From Halopseudomonas pelagia (GTDB lineage Bacteria > Pseudomonadota > Gammaproteobacteria > Pseudomonadales > Pseudomonadaceae): 64,000 nt of DNA. The first letter of the stretch is position 1. Every line of letters begins with the position of its first letter. This document shows, one piece after another, positions 49,426-61,400 of this stretch. The notes beneath the pieces were generated by a model. That model was not told the DNA's origin and searched no databases. It saw only the letters and a list, made by a program, of their open reading frames with translations. The DNA lies in NCBI RefSeq assembly GCF_009497895.1, contig NZ_CP033116.1, forward strand, positions 682,001-746,000, read 5' to 3'. The translations under genes were made by a program, and so were the position numbers.

Positions 49426-50619
49426 ATGGCTAAAGAGAAGTTCGAACGTAAAAAACCGCACCTTAACGTGGGCACCATCGGTCACGTTGACCATGGCAAA
49501 ACCACTCTGACTGCAGCGCTGACCCGCGTTTGTGCTGAAGCTTACGGCGGATCCGCCCGTGGCTTCGATCAAATCGACAACGCGCCGGAAGAAAAGGCTC
49601 GCGGTATCACCATCAACACCTCGCACGTAGAGTACGATTCCCCGACTCGTCACTACGCGCACGTTGACTGCCCTGGTCACGCTGACTATGTGAAGAACAT
49701 GATCACCGGTGCTGCGCAGATGGACGGCGCTATCCTGGTTTGTTCCGCTGCTGACGGCCCTATGCCGCAGACTCGTGAGCACATCCTGCTGTCCCGTCAG
49801 GTAGGCGTTCCTTACATCGTCGTGTTCCTGAACAAGGCTGACATGGTTGATGACGAAGAGCTGCTGGAACTGGTCGAGATGGAAGTGCGTGATCTGCTGA
49901 GCACTTACGACTTCCCAGGCGACGACACGCCAATCATCATCGGCTCTGCGCTGATGGCTCTGAACGGCGAAGACGGCAACGAAATGGGTACTACTGCTGT
50001 CAAGAAGCTGGTCGAGACTCTGGATTCCTACATTCCTGAGCCCGAGCGTGCCATCGACAAGCCGTTCCTGATGCCAATCGAAGACGTCTTCTCCATCTCT
50101 GGTCGCGGTACTGTTGTGACTGGTCGTGTAGAGCGCGGCATCGTCAAGGTTCAGGAAGAAGTGGAAATCGTCGGTATCAAAGATACCGTCAAGACTACTT
50201 GTACTGGCGTTGAGATGTTCCGCAAGCTGCTGGACGAAGGTCGTGCCGGTGAGAACGTCGGTGTACTGCTGCGCGGTACCAAGCGTGAAGACGTAGAGCG
50301 TGGTCAGGTACTGGCCAAGCCGGGCACTATCAAGCCGCACACTCAGTTCGAAGCTGAAGTGTACGTGCTGGGCAAGGATGAAGGCGGCCGTCACACTCCG
50401 TTCTTCAAAGGCTATCGCCCACAGTTCTACTTCCGTACTACTGACGTGACTGGTTCGTGCGAACTGCCAGAAGGCGTTGAGATGGTCATGCCTGGCGATA
50501 ACGTCAAGCTGGTCGTCACTCTGATCGCTCCGATCGCCATGGAAGATGGTCTGCGCTTCGCGATTCGCGAAGGCGGCCGTACCGTTGGTGCCGGCGTGGT
50601 TGCCAAGATTATTGCTTAA
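49426..50619 (+). CDS. tuf: Elongation factor Tu
   Basis: GTPase that brings aminoacyl-tRNA to the ribosome, 397 residues from [21 protein letters not shown] motifs: [25 protein letters not shown] and SAL. The N-terminal GTPase and both beta-barrel domains are complete. It sits between tRNA-Thr and tRNA-Trp, the tufB position; a second tuf usually follows fusA, outside this window. AGAGGGGATC precedes the ATG. Confidence 0.98.
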   Translation: MAKEKFERKKPHLNVGTIGHVDHGKTTLTAALTRVCAEAYGGSARGFDQIDNAPEEKARGITINTSHVEYDSPTRHYAHVDCPGHADYVKNMITGAAQMDGAILVCSAADGPMPQTREHILLSRQVGVPYIVVFLNKADMVDDEELLELVEMEVRDLLSTYDFPGDDTPIIIGSALMALNGEDGNEMGTTAVKKLVETLDSYIPEPERAIDKPFLMPIEDVFSISGRGTVVTGRVERGIVKVQEEVEIVGIKDTVKTTCTGVEMFRKLLDEGRAGENVGVLLRGTKREDVERGQVLAKPGTIKPHTQFEAEVYVLGKDEGGRHTPFFKGYRPQFYFRTTDVTGSCELPEGVEMVMPGDNVKLVVTLIAPIAMEDGLRFAIREGGRTVGAGVVAKIIA

Positions 50620-50639
50620 TTAGCAATTGATCTTGAACT

Positions 50640-50667
50640 GTCGAGCCGGTACTATTGCCGGCTCGAC
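50640..50667 (+). terminator. Hairpin between tuf and tRNA-Trp
   Basis: GTCGAGCCGG and CCGGCTCGAC (perfect 10-bp stem, 8-base loop). No T-run follows, so it may be a processing or Rho-linked structure, not an intrinsic terminator. Confidence 0.55.
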
Positions 50668-50676
50668 TGCGATTAC

Positions 50677-50752
50677 AGGCCAGTAGCTCAATTGGCAGAG
50701 CGGCGGTCTCCAAAACCGCAGGTTGGGGGTTCGATTCCCTCCTGGCCTGCCA
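50677..50752 (+). tRNA. tRNA-Trp (CCA)
   Basis: 76 bases from AGGCCAGTAGCTCAATTGG to CTGGCCTGCCA, CCA encoded. Anticodon loop CTCCAAA. Placed between tuf and secE as in most gammaproteobacteria. Confidence 0.98.
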
Positions 50753-50789
50753 GATTTTTTCTGGCTACCAAAACAGGATTTGATGATTC

Positions 50790-51158
50790 ATGAGCACCAA
50801 GGCAGAACTTCACGATGACCGCTTAGATATCCCCAAGTGGATTGTAGTGGCCGTTATAGTTATAGCCGGCGTTTATGGTAATCATTATTTTGCCGCCGAA
50901 CCTGTTTTGTATCGGGCGCTAGCACTGGTTGTGCTAGGTTTGGCTGCGGGCTTCGTTGCTCTGCAGACCACCAAAGGCAAGGCTTTTTGGGCGCTCTTGA
51001 AAGAAGCGCGTATCGAAATACGCAAAGTGGTTTGGCCAACCCGTTCGGAAACGACTCAGACAACCCTTATCGTAGTAGCGGTTGTGTTGGTGATGGCTCT
51101 GGTTCTATGGGGGCTGGATACCTTGCTGGGTTGGATCATTTCTCAGTTCATTAGTTAA
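50790..51158 (+). CDS. secE: Protein translocase subunit SecE
   Basis: Essential small subunit of the SecYEG channel in the inner membrane. 122 residues with three membrane segments, the longer proteobacterial form. The conserved cytoplasmic stretch EARIEIRKVVWPTRSETTQT precedes the last helix. It lies 9 bp before nusG; the secE-nusG pair is universal. Confidence 0.96.
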   Translation: MSTKAELHDDRLDIPKWIVVAVIVIAGVYGNHYFAAEPVLYRALALVVLGLAAGFVALQTTKGKAFWALLKEARIEIRKVVWPTRSETTQTTLIVVAVVLVMALVLWGLDTLLGWIISQFIS

Positions 51159-51167
51159 GGGTGATCC

Positions 51168-51701
51168 GTGTCTAAGCGTTGGTACGTAGTGCATGCCTTT
51201 TCTGGCTATGAAAAGCATGTCATGCGCTCTCTTCAGGAGCGCATCAAGCTCGCCGGAATGGAAGAATTGTTCGGCGAGATTCTCGTGCCCACCGAAGAAG
51301 TGGTGGAGATGCGCAATGGTCAGAAGCGCAAGAGCGAGCGTAAGTTCTTTCCCGGCTATGTTCTAGTCCAGATGGAAATGAATGAGGCGAGCTGGCACCT
51401 GGTCAAAGACACCACCCGCGTGCTCGGATTTATTGGTGGTACCGCCGACAAGCCTGCGCCGATTACTGATAAAGAAGCCGACATCATTCTCCGTCGTGTT
51501 GCTGACGGTACTGATAAGCCCAAGCCCAAGACGTTGTTTGAGCCGGGTGAAGTGGTGCGCGTAACTGATGGTCCGTTTGCCGATTTCAACGGTGTTGTAG
51601 AAGAAGTGAATTATGAGAAGAGCCGAGTTCAGGTAGCTGTTCTCATCTTTGGTCGTCCCACACCAGTAGAGCTGGAGTTCGGCCAGGTAGAAAAGGGCTA
51701 A
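51168..51701 (+). CDS. nusG: Transcription termination/antitermination factor NusG
   Basis: Binds RNA polymerase, speeds elongation, and links it to Rho or the ribosome. The start codon is GTG at 51168; 177 residues. The NGN domain has [20 protein letters not shown] and [12 protein letters not shown]; the C-terminal KOW domain has [19 protein letters not shown]. It follows secE closely and ends at a terminator. Confidence 0.97.
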   Translation: MSKRWYVVHAFSGYEKHVMRSLQERIKLAGMEELFGEILVPTEEVVEMRNGQKRKSERKFFPGYVLVQMEMNEASWHLVKDTTRVLGFIGGTADKPAPITDKEADIILRRVADGTDKPKPKTLFEPGEVVRVTDGPFADFNGVVEEVNYEKSRVQVAVLIFGRPTPVELEFGQVEKG

Positions 51702-51720
51702 TTGCCCACGTCCTCCTGAG

Positions 51721-51751
51721 CCCTGCAGTGCTTTTGCGCTGCGGGGTTTTG
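51721..51751 (+). terminator. Terminator after nusG
   Basis: CCCTGCAG and CTGCGGGG form a stem with one G-T pair and an inner TGC/GCG extension, followed by TTTT. Confidence 0.8.
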
Positions 51752-51814
51752 TTGTCAGTGGTGTTGTAATGAAACGGGGAGCCGCAAGGCGCTACTACCC
51801 AATGGAGAAATAGC

Positions 51815-52246
51815 ATGGCTAAGAAGATTCAAGCTTATATCAAGCTGCAGGTAAAGGCCGGTCAGGCCAACCCCAGTCCACCGGTTGGTCCGGCTCTGGG
51901 TCAGCACGGCGTCAACATCATGGAATTCTGCAAGGCGTTCAACGCCAAGACCCAAGGCGCTGAGCCGGGTCTGCCGACTCCTGTAATCATCACTGTTTAC
52001 AGTGACCGTAGCTTTACCTTTGAAACCAAAAGCACACCTGCTGCCGTACTGCTGCTTAAAGCAGCGGGCCTGAAAGGCGGCTCCGCTCGTCCTAACACGC
52101 AGAAAGTTGGCACCGTAACCCGTGCTCAGCTGGAAGATATCGCCACGACTAAACAGGCTGATCTGACTGCTGCTGACATGGACGCTGCTGTACGGACCAT
52201 CGCTGGTTCCGCACGTAGCATGGGCCTTAATGTGGAGGGTGTGTAA
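51815..52246 (+). CDS. rplK: 50S ribosomal protein L11
   Basis: Component of the GTPase-associated centre, 143 residues from [20 protein letters not shown]. Contains the thiopeptide-binding N-domain with [20 protein letters not shown], and a C-terminal rRNA-binding domain ending [19 protein letters not shown] precedes the ATG. The stop shares one base with the rplA start. Confidence 0.98.
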   Translation: MAKKIQAYIKLQVKAGQANPSPPVGPALGQHGVNIMEFCKAFNAKTQGAEPGLPTPVIITVYSDRSFTFETKSTPAAVLLLKAAGLKGGSARPNTQKVGTVTRAQLEDIATTKQADLTAADMDAAVRTIAGSARSMGLNVEGV

Positions 52247-52941
52247 TGGCTAAGCTGAGCAAGCGTCAAAAGGCTATCAACGAGAAAGTGCAGGCGAACA
52301 AGGCGTACGCCTTTGAAGATGCCGCCACTCTGTTGGCCGAAGTTTCCAGCGTCAAGTTCGTCGAGTCTGTCGACGTATCCGTGAACCTGGGTGTTGATCC
52401 GCGTAAATCCGACCAGGTTGTTCGTGGCGCCACCTTGCTGCCGCACGGCACTGGCAAGACCGTTCGCGTTGCCGTATTTACCCAGGGTGCCAATGCTGAA
52501 GCCGCTTTGGCCGCCGGCGCTGACAAAGTAGGCATGGATGATCTGGCTGCCGAAATGAAAGCCGGTGATCTGAACTACGACGTGGTAATTGCTTCTCCGG
52601 ATGCGATGCGCGTTGTTGGTCAGTTGGGTCAGCTGCTGGGCCCACGTGGCCTGATGCCTAACCCGAAGGTCGGCACCGTGTCTGCAGACGTTGGTACTGC
52701 GGTCAAGAACGCCAAGGCCGGTCAGGTTCGCTACCGTACTGACAAGAACGGCATCATTCACTGCTCAGTCGGCAAAGTCGGCTTTGATGCAGTGAAGCTG
52801 AAGGAAAACGTTGAAGCCCTGATCGCTGACCTGAAGAAGGCCAAGCCTTCCACGTCCAAGGGTGTTTATCTGCAGCGCGTGACCTTGAGCACCACCATGG
52901 GTCCCGGCGTACAGATCGACCACGCTTCCCTGAATATCTGA
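52246..52941 (+). CDS. rplA: 50S ribosomal protein L1
   Basis: L1 stalk protein, 231 residues, which also represses its own operon by binding the mRNA leader. Motifs include [20 protein letters not shown] and [15 protein letters not shown]. Coupled to rplK by a one-base stop/start overlap. Confidence 0.98.
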   Translation: MAKLSKRQKAINEKVQANKAYAFEDAATLLAEVSSVKFVESVDVSVNLGVDPRKSDQVVRGATLLPHGTGKTVRVAVFTQGANAEAALAAGADKVGMDDLAAEMKAGDLNYDVVIASPDAMRVVGQLGQLLGPRGLMPNPKVGTVSADVGTAVKNAKAGQVRYRTDKNGIIHCSVGKVGFDAVKLKENVEALIADLKKAKPSTSKGVYLQRVTLSTTMGPGVQIDHASLNI

Positions 52942-52984
52942 TTTTCCGGCGCACCGTTTTTCGGTGTGCCACTTATTGGGGTCC

Positions 52985-53134
52985 CTGCGTAGCGGGGGCT
53001 GTCCAAGACCGTAGGCGGCGCAAGCCTTAAACATGAAGCCTACGCAGATGGTGCTCCCGATTCAGTGCAGGCTGGATCAGACACCAAAACATGTCGCCCT
53101 CGGGCGATCAATGGTAAATCCAGGAGTAAAACCC
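52985..53134 (+). ncRNA. Ribosomal protein L10 leader (autoregulatory mRNA element)
   Basis: The 193-bp gap between rplA and rplJ contains CCGTAGGCGGCGCAAGCC and GAAGCCTACGC, which pair (GTAGGC/GCCTAC) in the form known for the L10 leader that binds L10(L12)4 and represses rplJL. Boundaries are approximate. Confidence 0.6.
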
Positions 53135-53635
53135 GTGGCAATTAAGCTCGAAGACAAGAAAGCCATCGTCGCTGAAGTCAACGAAGCTGCCAAAGGTGCG
53201 CTCTCTGCTGTTGTGGCTGATGCCCGCGGCGTGAGCGTTGCTGCTATGACTGGTCTGCGTAAAGATGCGCGTGATGCTGGTGTGTACGTACGAGTTGTAC
53301 GTAACACGCTGATGCGTCGCGCTGTTGAAGGTACGGATTATGCGTGCCTGAACGACGTCTTTGTAGGTCCGACTCTTATTGCATTCTCTAACGAACATCC
53401 CGGTGCAGCTGCCCGTTTGTTCAAAGAGTTCGCCAAGAGTCAGAGCGCATTCGAGATCAAGGCCGCAGCCTTTGAAGGCAACTTCCTTGAAGCTTCTCAG
53501 ATCGACATTTTGGCTACGCTGCCAACATACGACGAGGCTATCAGCCAGCTGATGAGCGTGATTCAAGGCGCTACCAGCAAATTCGTACGTACCTTGGCCG
53601 CCGTCCGCGATCAGAAGGAAGCCGAAGCCGCCTAA
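53135..53635 (+). CDS. rplJ: 50S ribosomal protein L10
   Basis: Base of the L7/L12 stalk. I chose the GTG at 53135 ([21 protein letters not shown]), with CAGGAG 9 bp before it, giving 166 residues, the normal size. The frame is open to 53033, but that part overlaps the leader RNA. Conserved: [20 protein letters not shown] and [11 protein letters not shown]. Confidence 0.97.
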   Translation: MAIKLEDKKAIVAEVNEAAKGALSAVVADARGVSVAAMTGLRKDARDAGVYVRVVRNTLMRRAVEGTDYACLNDVFVGPTLIAFSNEHPGAAARLFKEFAKSQSAFEIKAAAFEGNFLEASQIDILATLPTYDEAISQLMSVIQGATSKFVRTLAAVRDQKEAEAA

Positions 53636-53715
53636 GTGCTGGCCGACTGCTTACTTTAATCGCACACCATTTTTTGACGGCCTGGGTGCCGTCACCAATA
53701 CAGGAATATTGAGTC

Positions 53716-54081
53716 ATGGCTCTGTCCAACGAAGATATCATCAACGCCGTATCAGAAATGTCCGTAATGCAGGTTGTCGAACTGATCCAGGCTATGGAAG
53801 AAAAGTTCGGCGTTTCCGCTGCTGCTGCTGCCGGTCCGGCTGCTGCCGTTGCCGCTGTTGCTGAAGAGCAGACCGAGTTCAACGTTGTTCTGACCGAAAC
53901 CGGTGAGAAGAAAGTCAACGTGATCAAGGCTGTTCGTGAGCTGACCGGTCTGGGCCTGAAAGAAGCCAAGGCACTGGTTGATGGCGCTCCTGGCACCATC
54001 AAGGAAGGCGTGTCCAAAGACGAAGCCGAAGCTGCCAAGAAGACATTGGAAGAAGCCGGCGCCAAGGTTGAGCTCAAGTAA
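53716..54081 (+). CDS. rplL: 50S ribosomal protein L7/L12
   Basis: Stalk protein that recruits translation factors, present as several copies per ribosome. 121 residues: N-terminal dimer domain ([20 protein letters not shown]), flexible Ala/Gly hinge, and C-terminal factor-binding domain with [20 protein letters not shown]. It is 80 bp after rplJ. Confidence 0.98.
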   Translation: MALSNEDIINAVSEMSVMQVVELIQAMEEKFGVSAAAAAGPAAAVAAVAEEQTEFNVVLTETGEKKVNVIKAVRELTGLGLKEAKALVDGAPGTIKEGVSKDEAEAAKKTLEEAGAKVELK

Positions 54082-54129
54082 TCTTGTGCGACCTTGCGTC
54101 GACAGTCTGATTTAATCGGTCAGATTGAT

Positions 54130-54161
54130 GGCTGGTGGCCAAAGTGCCACCGGCCTTTTTC
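54130..54161 (+). terminator. Attenuator/terminator between rplL and rpoB
   Basis: GGCTGGTGGC and GCCACCGGCC form a 10-bp stem with one G-T pair and a 6-base loop, then TTTTT. In related operons a partial terminator here lowers rpoBC expression relative to ribosomal proteins. Confidence 0.82.
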
Positions 54162-54298
54162 CGTTCTAGCTCGCTTCTGTGAAGCAGCTGGCGGGAAGGC
54201 ACCCCGAGGGGTGAGCAAGACTTAGGACTTGCAAGCATTTTCTGGCTTTCCCCGCAGGGGAGGGCCAATCAAGCAGGTGACCAAGCTGGGGAACGCTG

Positions 54299-57200
54299 AT
54301 GGCTTACTCATATACTGAGAAAAAACGTATCCGCAAGGACTTTGGCAAACTGCCGCATGTGATGGATGTGCCCTATCTGCTGGCGATTCAGCTGGATTCC
54401 TACCGGGAATTCCTGCAATCGGACATGCCGAAGGAGCAGGTTCGTGATATCGGTCTGCACGCGGCCTTCAAATCTGTGTTCCCCATTATCAGTTATTCAG
54501 GTAATGCGGCTCTCGAATACGTGGGTTACCGTCTCGGTGATCCGGCATTCGACGTCAAGGAATGCGTATCGCGCGGTGTGACTTATGCGGTTCCTTTGCG
54601 GGTAAAAGTGCGCCTGATCATCTTTGATCGCGAGTCGTCCAACAAGGCGATCAAGGATATCAAGGAGCAGGAAGTCTACATGGGTGAAATCCCCCTGATG
54701 ACTGAAAACGGTACCTTCGTAATCAATGGTACCGAGCGTGTAATTGTTTCCCAGCTGCATCGCAGCCCGGGCGTGTTCTTTGACCATGACCGTGGCAAGA
54801 CCCACAGTTCCGGCAAGCTGTTGTACTCGGCCCGCGTGATTCCTTACCGCGGCTCCTGGTTGGACTTCGAGTTTGATCCGAAGGACTGCGTATTCGTCCG
54901 TATTGACCGTCGTCGCAAGCTGCCCGCGACCGTGCTGCTGCGCGCGTTGGGTTATCAGACTGACGAAATGCTCGACATCTTCTACGACACCAACGTGTTC
55001 GAAGTGACCGGTGAAAACCTGATGCTCGAGTTGGTGCCTCATCGTCTGCGCGGTGAAATCGCTACCTTTGACATCAAGGATGACAAGGGCAAGGTGATTG
55101 TCGAGAAGGGTCGCCGTATTACTGCTCGGCATATCACCCAGCTCGAGAAAGCCAAGATCACCAGCCTGGAAGTGCCGTACGAATACGTGCTCGGCCGTAC
55201 CATCGCCAAGCCGATCGTGCACCCGGCGACGGGCGAGATCATCGTTGAAAGCAACGTTGAGATCACCGCCGATCTGATCGCCAAGCTGGAGAAAGCCCAG
55301 GTTGCCCGCGTCGAGACGTTGTATACCAACGACATCGACTGTGGCCCGTTCATCTCCGATACCCTGCGTATCGACGGTACCGCGTCGCAACTGGATGCAC
55401 TGGTAGAAATCTACCGCATGATGCGCCCTGGCGAGCCGCCAACCAAGGATGCTGCCGAGACTCTGTTCGGCAACCTGTTCTTCAGCAGCGATCGCTATGA
55501 TCTGTCTGCGGTGGGTCGGATGAAGTTCAACCGTCGTATTGGCCGTGACGAGATCGAAGGCGCTGGTGTCCTGAGCAAGGAAGACATCATTGAAGTGCTC
55601 AAGACCCTGGTCAACATCCGTAACGGTAAAGGCGTTGTCGATGACATTGACCACCTGGGTAACCGTCGCGTGCGTTCGGTTGGCGAGATGGCCGAGAACC
55701 AGTTCCGTGTAGGTCTGGTGCGCGTCGAGCGTGCGGTCAAGGAACGTCTGTCCATGGCCGAAAGCGAAGGCCTGATGCCGCAGGATCTGATCAATGCCAA
55801 GCCGGTTGCAGCGGCAGTGAAAGAGTTCTTCGGTTCCAGCCAGCTGTCCCAGTTCATGGACCAGAACAACCCGCTGTCCGAGATTACCCACAAGCGCCGT
55901 GTATCGGCTCTTGGGCCGGGTGGTCTCACCCGTGAGCGTGCCGGCTTCGAAGTACGTGACGTACACCCCACGCATTACGGTCGCGTATGTCCGATCGAAA
56001 CGCCTGAAGGTCCGAACATCGGTCTGATCAACTCGTTGGCAACCTATGCCCGTACCAACAAGTACGGCTTCCTGGAAAGCCCTTACCGCCGTGTACGTGA
56101 CGCCCAGGTGACCGACGAGATCATCTTCCTGTCGGCGATCGAAGAATCCGATCACGTTATCGCCCAGGCTAGCGCCAAGGTTGAAGACGGCAAGTTGACT
56201 GATGATCTGGTTGCTGTACGTCACCAGAACGAATTTACCGTCAAGGCGCCGCATGAAGTGACGCTGATGGACGTGTCGCCGCGCCAGGTAGTATCGGTTG
56301 CTGCGTCGCTGATTCCGTTCCTTGAGCACGACGATGCTAACCGCGCCTTGATGGGTTCGAACATGCAGCGTCAGGCGGTTCCCACCCTGCGTGCTGAAAA
56401 GCCGCTGGTCGGTACCGGCATGGAGCGTAACGTAGCGCGCGACTCCGGTGTGTGCGTAACCGCACGTCGCGGTGGTGTGATCGACTCGGTCGACGCCAGC
56501 CGTATCGTGGTGCGCGTGGCCGATGACGAGATCGAAGCTGGCGAAGCCGGTGTCGACATCTATGTCATGACCAAATACACCCGCTCCAACCAGAACACCT
56601 GCATCAACCAGCGTCCGCTGGTGAAAAAAGGTGATGTGATCGTACGCAATGACATCCTTGCCGACGGCTCGTCCGTTGATATGGGTGAGCTGGCCCTGGG
56701 TCAGAACATGCGCGTCGCGTTCATGCCCTGGAATGGTTACAACTTCGAAGACTCGATTCTGGTCTCCGAGCGCGTAGTTCAGGAAGATCGTTTTACTACC
56801 ATCCACATTCAGGAACTGACCTGCGTGTCGCGTGACACCAAGCTGGGGCCGGAGGAAATTACTTCCGACATCCCCAACGTCGGTGAATCGGCACTGGGCA
56901 AGCTGGATGAGGCTGGTGTGGTCTACGTCGGTGCCGAAGTGGGCCCGGGCGACATTCTGGTCGGCAAGGTCACGCCCAAGGGCGAAACCCAGCTGACACC
57001 AGAAGAGAAGCTGTTGCGTGCGATCTTCGGTGAGAAGGCCTCGGATGTAAAAGATACCTCCCTGCGTGTGCCGACTGGCACCAAGGGTACGGTCATCGAC
57101 GTGCAGGTGTTCATTCGTGACGGCGTAGAGCGTGATTCACGCGCACTGGCAATCGAGAAAGAGCAGCTGGACGAGATCCGCAAGGATCTGCAGGAAGAGT

Positions 57201-58369
57201 TCCGTATTGTTGAAGTGGCAACCTTTGAGCGTCTGCGTTCAGCGTTGCTGGGTCAGAGCGTTGAAGGCGGTGCGGGCCTGAAGAAGGGTGCCAAGCTGAC
57301 CGATGAGATGCTCGACGAAATCGAGCATGGCCAGTGGTTCAAGCTGCGCATGAGCGAAGATAGCTTCAACGAACAGCTGGAAATGGCTCAGGCTTACCTG
57401 TCTGACCGTCGCAAGCTGCTTGATGACAAGTTCGAAGACAAGAAGCGCAAGCTGCAGCAGGGCGATGACCTGGCGCCGGGCGTACTCAAGATCGTCAAGG
57501 TTTACCTGGCTATCAAGCGTCGCATTCAGCCTGGTGACAAGATGGCTGGTCGTCACGGTAACAAGGGTGTTATCTCGGTCATCATGCCGGTGGAAGACAT
57601 GCCGCATGATGAGTTCGGTACCCCGGTGGATATCGTGCTCAACCCGCTGGGCGTACCTTCGCGTATGAACGTTGGTCAGATTCTCGAAACTCACCTGGGC
57701 CTTGCGGCCAAAGGGTTGGGCGAGAAGATCAACCGTATGGTCGAAGACCAGCGCAAGGTCTCCGAGCTGCGCGAGTTTCTTGACGAGATCTACAACAAGG
57801 TCGGTGGCCGCCAGGAAAATCTGGACGAGCTGAGCGATCAGGAGATCATCGAACTGTCGAAGAACCTGCGCGGTGGCGTGCCGATGGCGACTGCGGTATT
57901 CGATGGTGCCAAGGAACACGAAATCAAGCACATGCTGCGCCTGGCAGACCTGCCGGATACAGGTCAGATGAAGCTGATCGACGGTCGGACTGGCAACACC
58001 TTTGATCGTCCTGTGACGGTTGGTTATATGTACATGCTCAAGTTGAACCACTTGGTGGACGACAAGATGCACGCACGTTCTACCGGCTCTTACAGTCTGG
58101 TAACACAGCAGCCGTTGGGTGGTAAGGCTCAGTTTGGTGGTCAGCGATTCGGTGAGATGGAAGTGTGGGCCCTGGAAGCATACGGCGCCGCTTACACCTT
58201 GCAGGAAATGTTGACCGTGAAGTCGGACGACGTGAACGGCCGGACCAAGATGTACAAGAACATCGTGGACGGCGATCACCGCATGGAGGCCGGCATGCCC
58301 GAGTCCTTTAACGTGTTGATCAAGGAAATCCGCTCGCTCGGTATCGATATCGAACTGGAATCCGAATAA
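54299..58369 (+). CDS. rpoB: RNA polymerase beta subunit
   Basis: Catalytic beta subunit, 1356 residues, full length. The rifampicin region near residues 510-545 reads [20 protein letters not shown] followed by RVSALGPGG, the drug-sensitive consensus with the key Asp, His and Ser positions unchanged. Other conserved segments are [20 protein letters not shown] and [12 protein letters not shown]. It lies 217 bp after rplL, behind an attenuator, and 66 bp before rpoC. Confidence 0.99.
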   Translation: MAYSYTEKKRIRKDFGKLPHVMDVPYLLAIQLDSYREFLQSDMPKEQVRDIGLHAAFKSVFPIISYSGNAALEYVGYRLGDPAFDVKECVSRGVTYAVPLRVKVRLIIFDRESSNKAIKDIKEQEVYMGEIPLMTENGTFVINGTERVIVSQLHRSPGVFFDHDRGKTHSSGKLLYSARVIPYRGSWLDFEFDPKDCVFVRIDRRRKLPATVLLRALGYQTDEMLDIFYDTNVFEVTGENLMLELVPHRLRGEIATFDIKDDKGKVIVEKGRRITARHITQLEKAKITSLEVPYEYVLGRTIAKPIVHPATGEIIVESNVEITADLIAKLEKAQVARVETLYTNDIDCGPFISDTLRIDGTASQLDALVEIYRMMRPGEPPTKDAAETLFGNLFFSSDRYDLSAVGRMKFNRRIGRDEIEGAGVLSKEDIIEVLKTLVNIRNGKGVVDDIDHLGNRRVRSVGEMAENQFRVGLVRVERAVKERLSMAESEGLMPQDLINAKPVAAAVKEFFGSSQLSQFMDQNNPLSEITHKRRVSALGPGGLTRERAGFEVRDVHPTHYGRVCPIETPEGPNIGLINSLATYARTNKYGFLESPYRRVRDAQVTDEIIFLSAIEESDHVIAQASAKVEDGKLTDDLVAVRHQNEFTVKAPHEVTLMDVSPRQVVSVAASLIPFLEHDDANRALMGSNMQRQAVPTLRAEKPLVGTGMERNVARDSGVCVTARRGGVIDSVDASRIVVRVADDEIEAGEAGVDIYVMTKYTRSNQNTCINQRPLVKKGDVIVRNDILADGSSVDMGELALGQNMRVAFMPWNGYNFEDSILVSERVVQEDRFTTIHIQELTCVSRDTKLGPEEITSDIPNVGESALGKLDEAGVVYVGAEVGPGDILVGKVTPKGETQLTPEEKLLRAIFGEKASDVKDTSLRVPTGTKGTVIDVQVFIRDGVERDSRALAIEKEQLDEIRKDLQEEFRIVEVATFERLRSALLGQSVEGGAGLKKGAKLTDEMLDEIEHGQWFKLRMSEDSFNEQLEMAQAYLSDRRKLLDDKFEDKKRKLQQGDDLAPGVLKIVKVYLAIKRRIQPGDKMAGRHGNKGVISVIMPVEDMPHDEFGTPVDIVLNPLGVPSRMNVGQILETHLGLAAKGLGEKINRMVEDQRKVSELREFLDEIYNKVGGRQENLDELSDQEIIELSKNLRGGVPMATAVFDGAKEHEIKHMLRLADLPDTGQMKLIDGRTGNTFDRPVTVGYMYMLKLNHLVDDKMHARSTGSYSLVTQQPLGGKAQFGGQRFGEMEVWALEAYGAAYTLQEMLTVKSDDVNGRTKMYKNIVDGDHRMEAGMPESFNVLIKEIRSLGIDIELESE

Positions 58370-58435
58370 CCACCAACTGCCCTGTCTGAGGGGCGGAGAC
58401 AATCCGCCCTTCAGACACTGCGAGGAGTTTAGGCC

Positions 58436-61400
58436 TTGAAAGACTTATTGAACCTGCTCAAGTCCCAGGGACAGATTGAAGAGTTCGATTCCCTTCGAAT
58501 CGGCTTGGCATCACCGGAGATGATCCGGTCCTGGTCCTACGGCGAAGTAAAAAAGCCGGAAACCATTAACTACCGTACGTTCAAGCCTGAGCGTGACGGC
58601 CTTTTCTGCGCCAAGATCTTTGGCCCGGTCAAGGACTACGAGTGCCTGTGCGGCAAGTACAAGCGCCTCAAGCACCGTGGTGTCATCTGTGAGAAGTGCG
58701 GCGTGGAAGTGGCTTTGGCCAAGGTCCGTCGCGAGCGCATGGGTCACATCGAACTGGCCTCGCCTGTCGCGCACATCTGGTTCCTCAAGTCGCTCCCTTC
58801 CCGGATCGGTTTGCTGCTGGACATGACTCTGCGTGACATCGAACGCGTGCTGTATTTCGAATCCTACCTGGTTATCGAACCTGGTATGACCACGCTTGAA
58901 AAAGGTCAGCTGCTGAACGACGAGCAGTACTTTGAAGCGCTGGAAGAATTTGGCGATGACTTCGATGCCCGCATGGGCGCTGAGGCGATCTTCGAATTGC
59001 TCTCGGCGATGGATCTGGTCCACGAGATTGCTGTGCTGCGTGAAGAGATTCCGCAGACCACTTCGGAAACCAAGATCAAGAAGCTGTCCAAGCGTCTGAA
59101 ATTGATGGAAGCCTTCCACGGTTCCGGGAACAAGCCCGAGTGGATGGTGCTGACTGTGTTGCCAGTACTGCCACCGGATCTGCGTCCGCTGGTACCACTG
59201 GATGGTGGCCGCTTTGCGACCTCGGATCTGAACGATCTGTATCGCCGCGTGATCAACCGTAACAACCGTCTTAAGCGTCTGCTGGATCTGTCTGCGCCGG
59301 ATATCATCGTGCGCAACGAAAAGCGCATGTTGCAGGAATCGGTAGATGCGCTGCTGGATAACGGTCGTCGTGGCCGTGCCATCACGGGTACCAACAAGCG
59401 GCCGCTGAAGTCCCTGGCTGACATGATCAAGGGTAAGCAGGGTCGCTTCCGTCAGAACTTGCTGGGTAAGCGCGTTGACTACTCCGGTCGTTCCGTGATC
59501 GTGGTAGGTCCGACCCTGCGTCTGCACCAGTGTGGTCTGCCGAAGAAAATGGCGCTTGAACTGTTCAAGCCGTTCATTTTCGGCAAGCTGGAGCATCGTG
59601 GTCTGGCGACTACCATCAAAGCTGCGAAGAAGATGGTCGAGCGCGAACTGCCAGAAGTATGGGACATTCTCGCTGACGTGATCCGCGAGCACCCCGTACT
59701 GCTGAACCGTGCGCCGACACTTCACCGTCTGGGTATCCAGGCGTTCGAACCGGTTCTGATTGAAGGCAAGGCGATTCAACTGCACCCGCTGGTCTGTGCT
59801 GCCTACAACGCCGACTTTGACGGCGACCAGATGGCTGTACACGTTCCGCTGACCCTTGAGGCTCAGTTGGAAGCGCGTGCACTGATGATGTCGACCAACA
59901 ACATCCTGTCCCCGGCCTCCGGCGAGCCGATCATCGTGCCGTCGCAGGACGTGGTATTGGGTCTGTATTACATGACGCGCACACGCATCAACGCCAAAGG
60001 CGAAGGCATGCGTTTCAGCGGCGTCAATGAAGTTGAGATGGCTTACCGCAGTGGTCAGGTCGAGCTCCATGCGCTGGTCAAGGTGCGTATCACCGAGACC
60101 GTCAAGCACAAGGACGACAGCTGGACTACCGAGACCCGTATCGTGGATACCACGGTCGGCCGTGCGTTGCTGTTCCAGATCCTGCCCAAAGGCTTGCCCT
60201 ATGAGCTGGTGGATCAGCCGCTGAAGAAGAAGGCGATTTCCAAGCTGATCAACCAGTGCTACCGCGTGGTTGGTCTGAAGGAAACCGTTATCTTCGCTGA
60301 CCAGTTGATGTATACCGGTTTCGCCTACTCGACCATTTCCGGTGCTTCCATTGGTGTGAATGACTTCGTCATCCCCGATGAGAAGGCGCACATCATTGAT
60401 GCGGCCACCGAAGAAGTGAAAGAGATTGAAGATCAGTACGCCTCGGGTCTAGTGACCCAGGGCGAGAAGTACAACAAGGTGATCGACTTGTGGTCCAAGG
60501 CCAACGACGAGATCTCCAAGGCGATGATGGACAACCTGAAATCCACTCGCGTGCTGGATCGTGACGGCAAGGAAGTGGAGCAGGAATCCTTCAACTCGAT
60601 GTACATGATGGCTGACTCCGGGGCCCGGGGTTCGGCTGCGCAGATTCGTCAGCTGGCGGGTATGCGGGGTCTGATGGCCAAGCCGGACGGCTCAATCATC
60701 GAAACGCCGATTACCGCCAACTTCCGTGAGGGCTTGAACGTACTTCAGTACTTCATCTCTACTCACGGTGCCCGTAAGGGTCTGGCAGATACAGCATTGA
60801 AGACCGCCAACTCCGGTTACCTGACCCGTCGTCTGGTTGACGTGGCCCAGGATCTGGTGATCACCGAGACCGATTGCGGCACTGATCGCGGTCTGGTCAT
60901 GGCGCCGCACATTGAAGGCGGTGACATCGTGGAGCCGCTGGGTGAGCGCGTACTGGGTCGTACCATTGCCCGTGACGTGATCAAGCCCGGCAGCGACGAA
61001 GTCATTGTTCCTGGTGGCACGCTGATCGACGAGAAGTGGGTTGAGTTCCTCGAGCTGAACAGCGTCGACGAAGTGATCGTGCGCTCGCCGATCAGCTGTG
61101 AAACCCGCTATGGCGTTTGCCGTACCTGTTACGGTCGCGACCTGGCTCGTGGTCACCTGATCAACATCGGTGAGGCAGTGGGTGTTATCGCTGCGCAGTC
61201 GATTGGTGAGCCGGGTACCCAGCTGACCATGCGTACGTTCCACATCGGTGGTGCGGCCAGCCGGACTTCCGCTGCGGACAGCGTTCAGGTTAAAGCAGCC
61301 GGTGTCATCCGTCTGCACAACCTCAAGCACGTTGAGCGCGCCGATGGTTGCCTGGTGGCAGTATCGCGTTCCGGTGAGTTGGCCTTGGCCGATGAGTTCG

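Noticed and set aside
54497..56806. 769-residue open frame antisense to rpoB
   Set aside because: It mirrors the codon pattern of rpoB, has no recognisable domain, and sits wholly within an essential gene; a by-product of high-GC codon bias.
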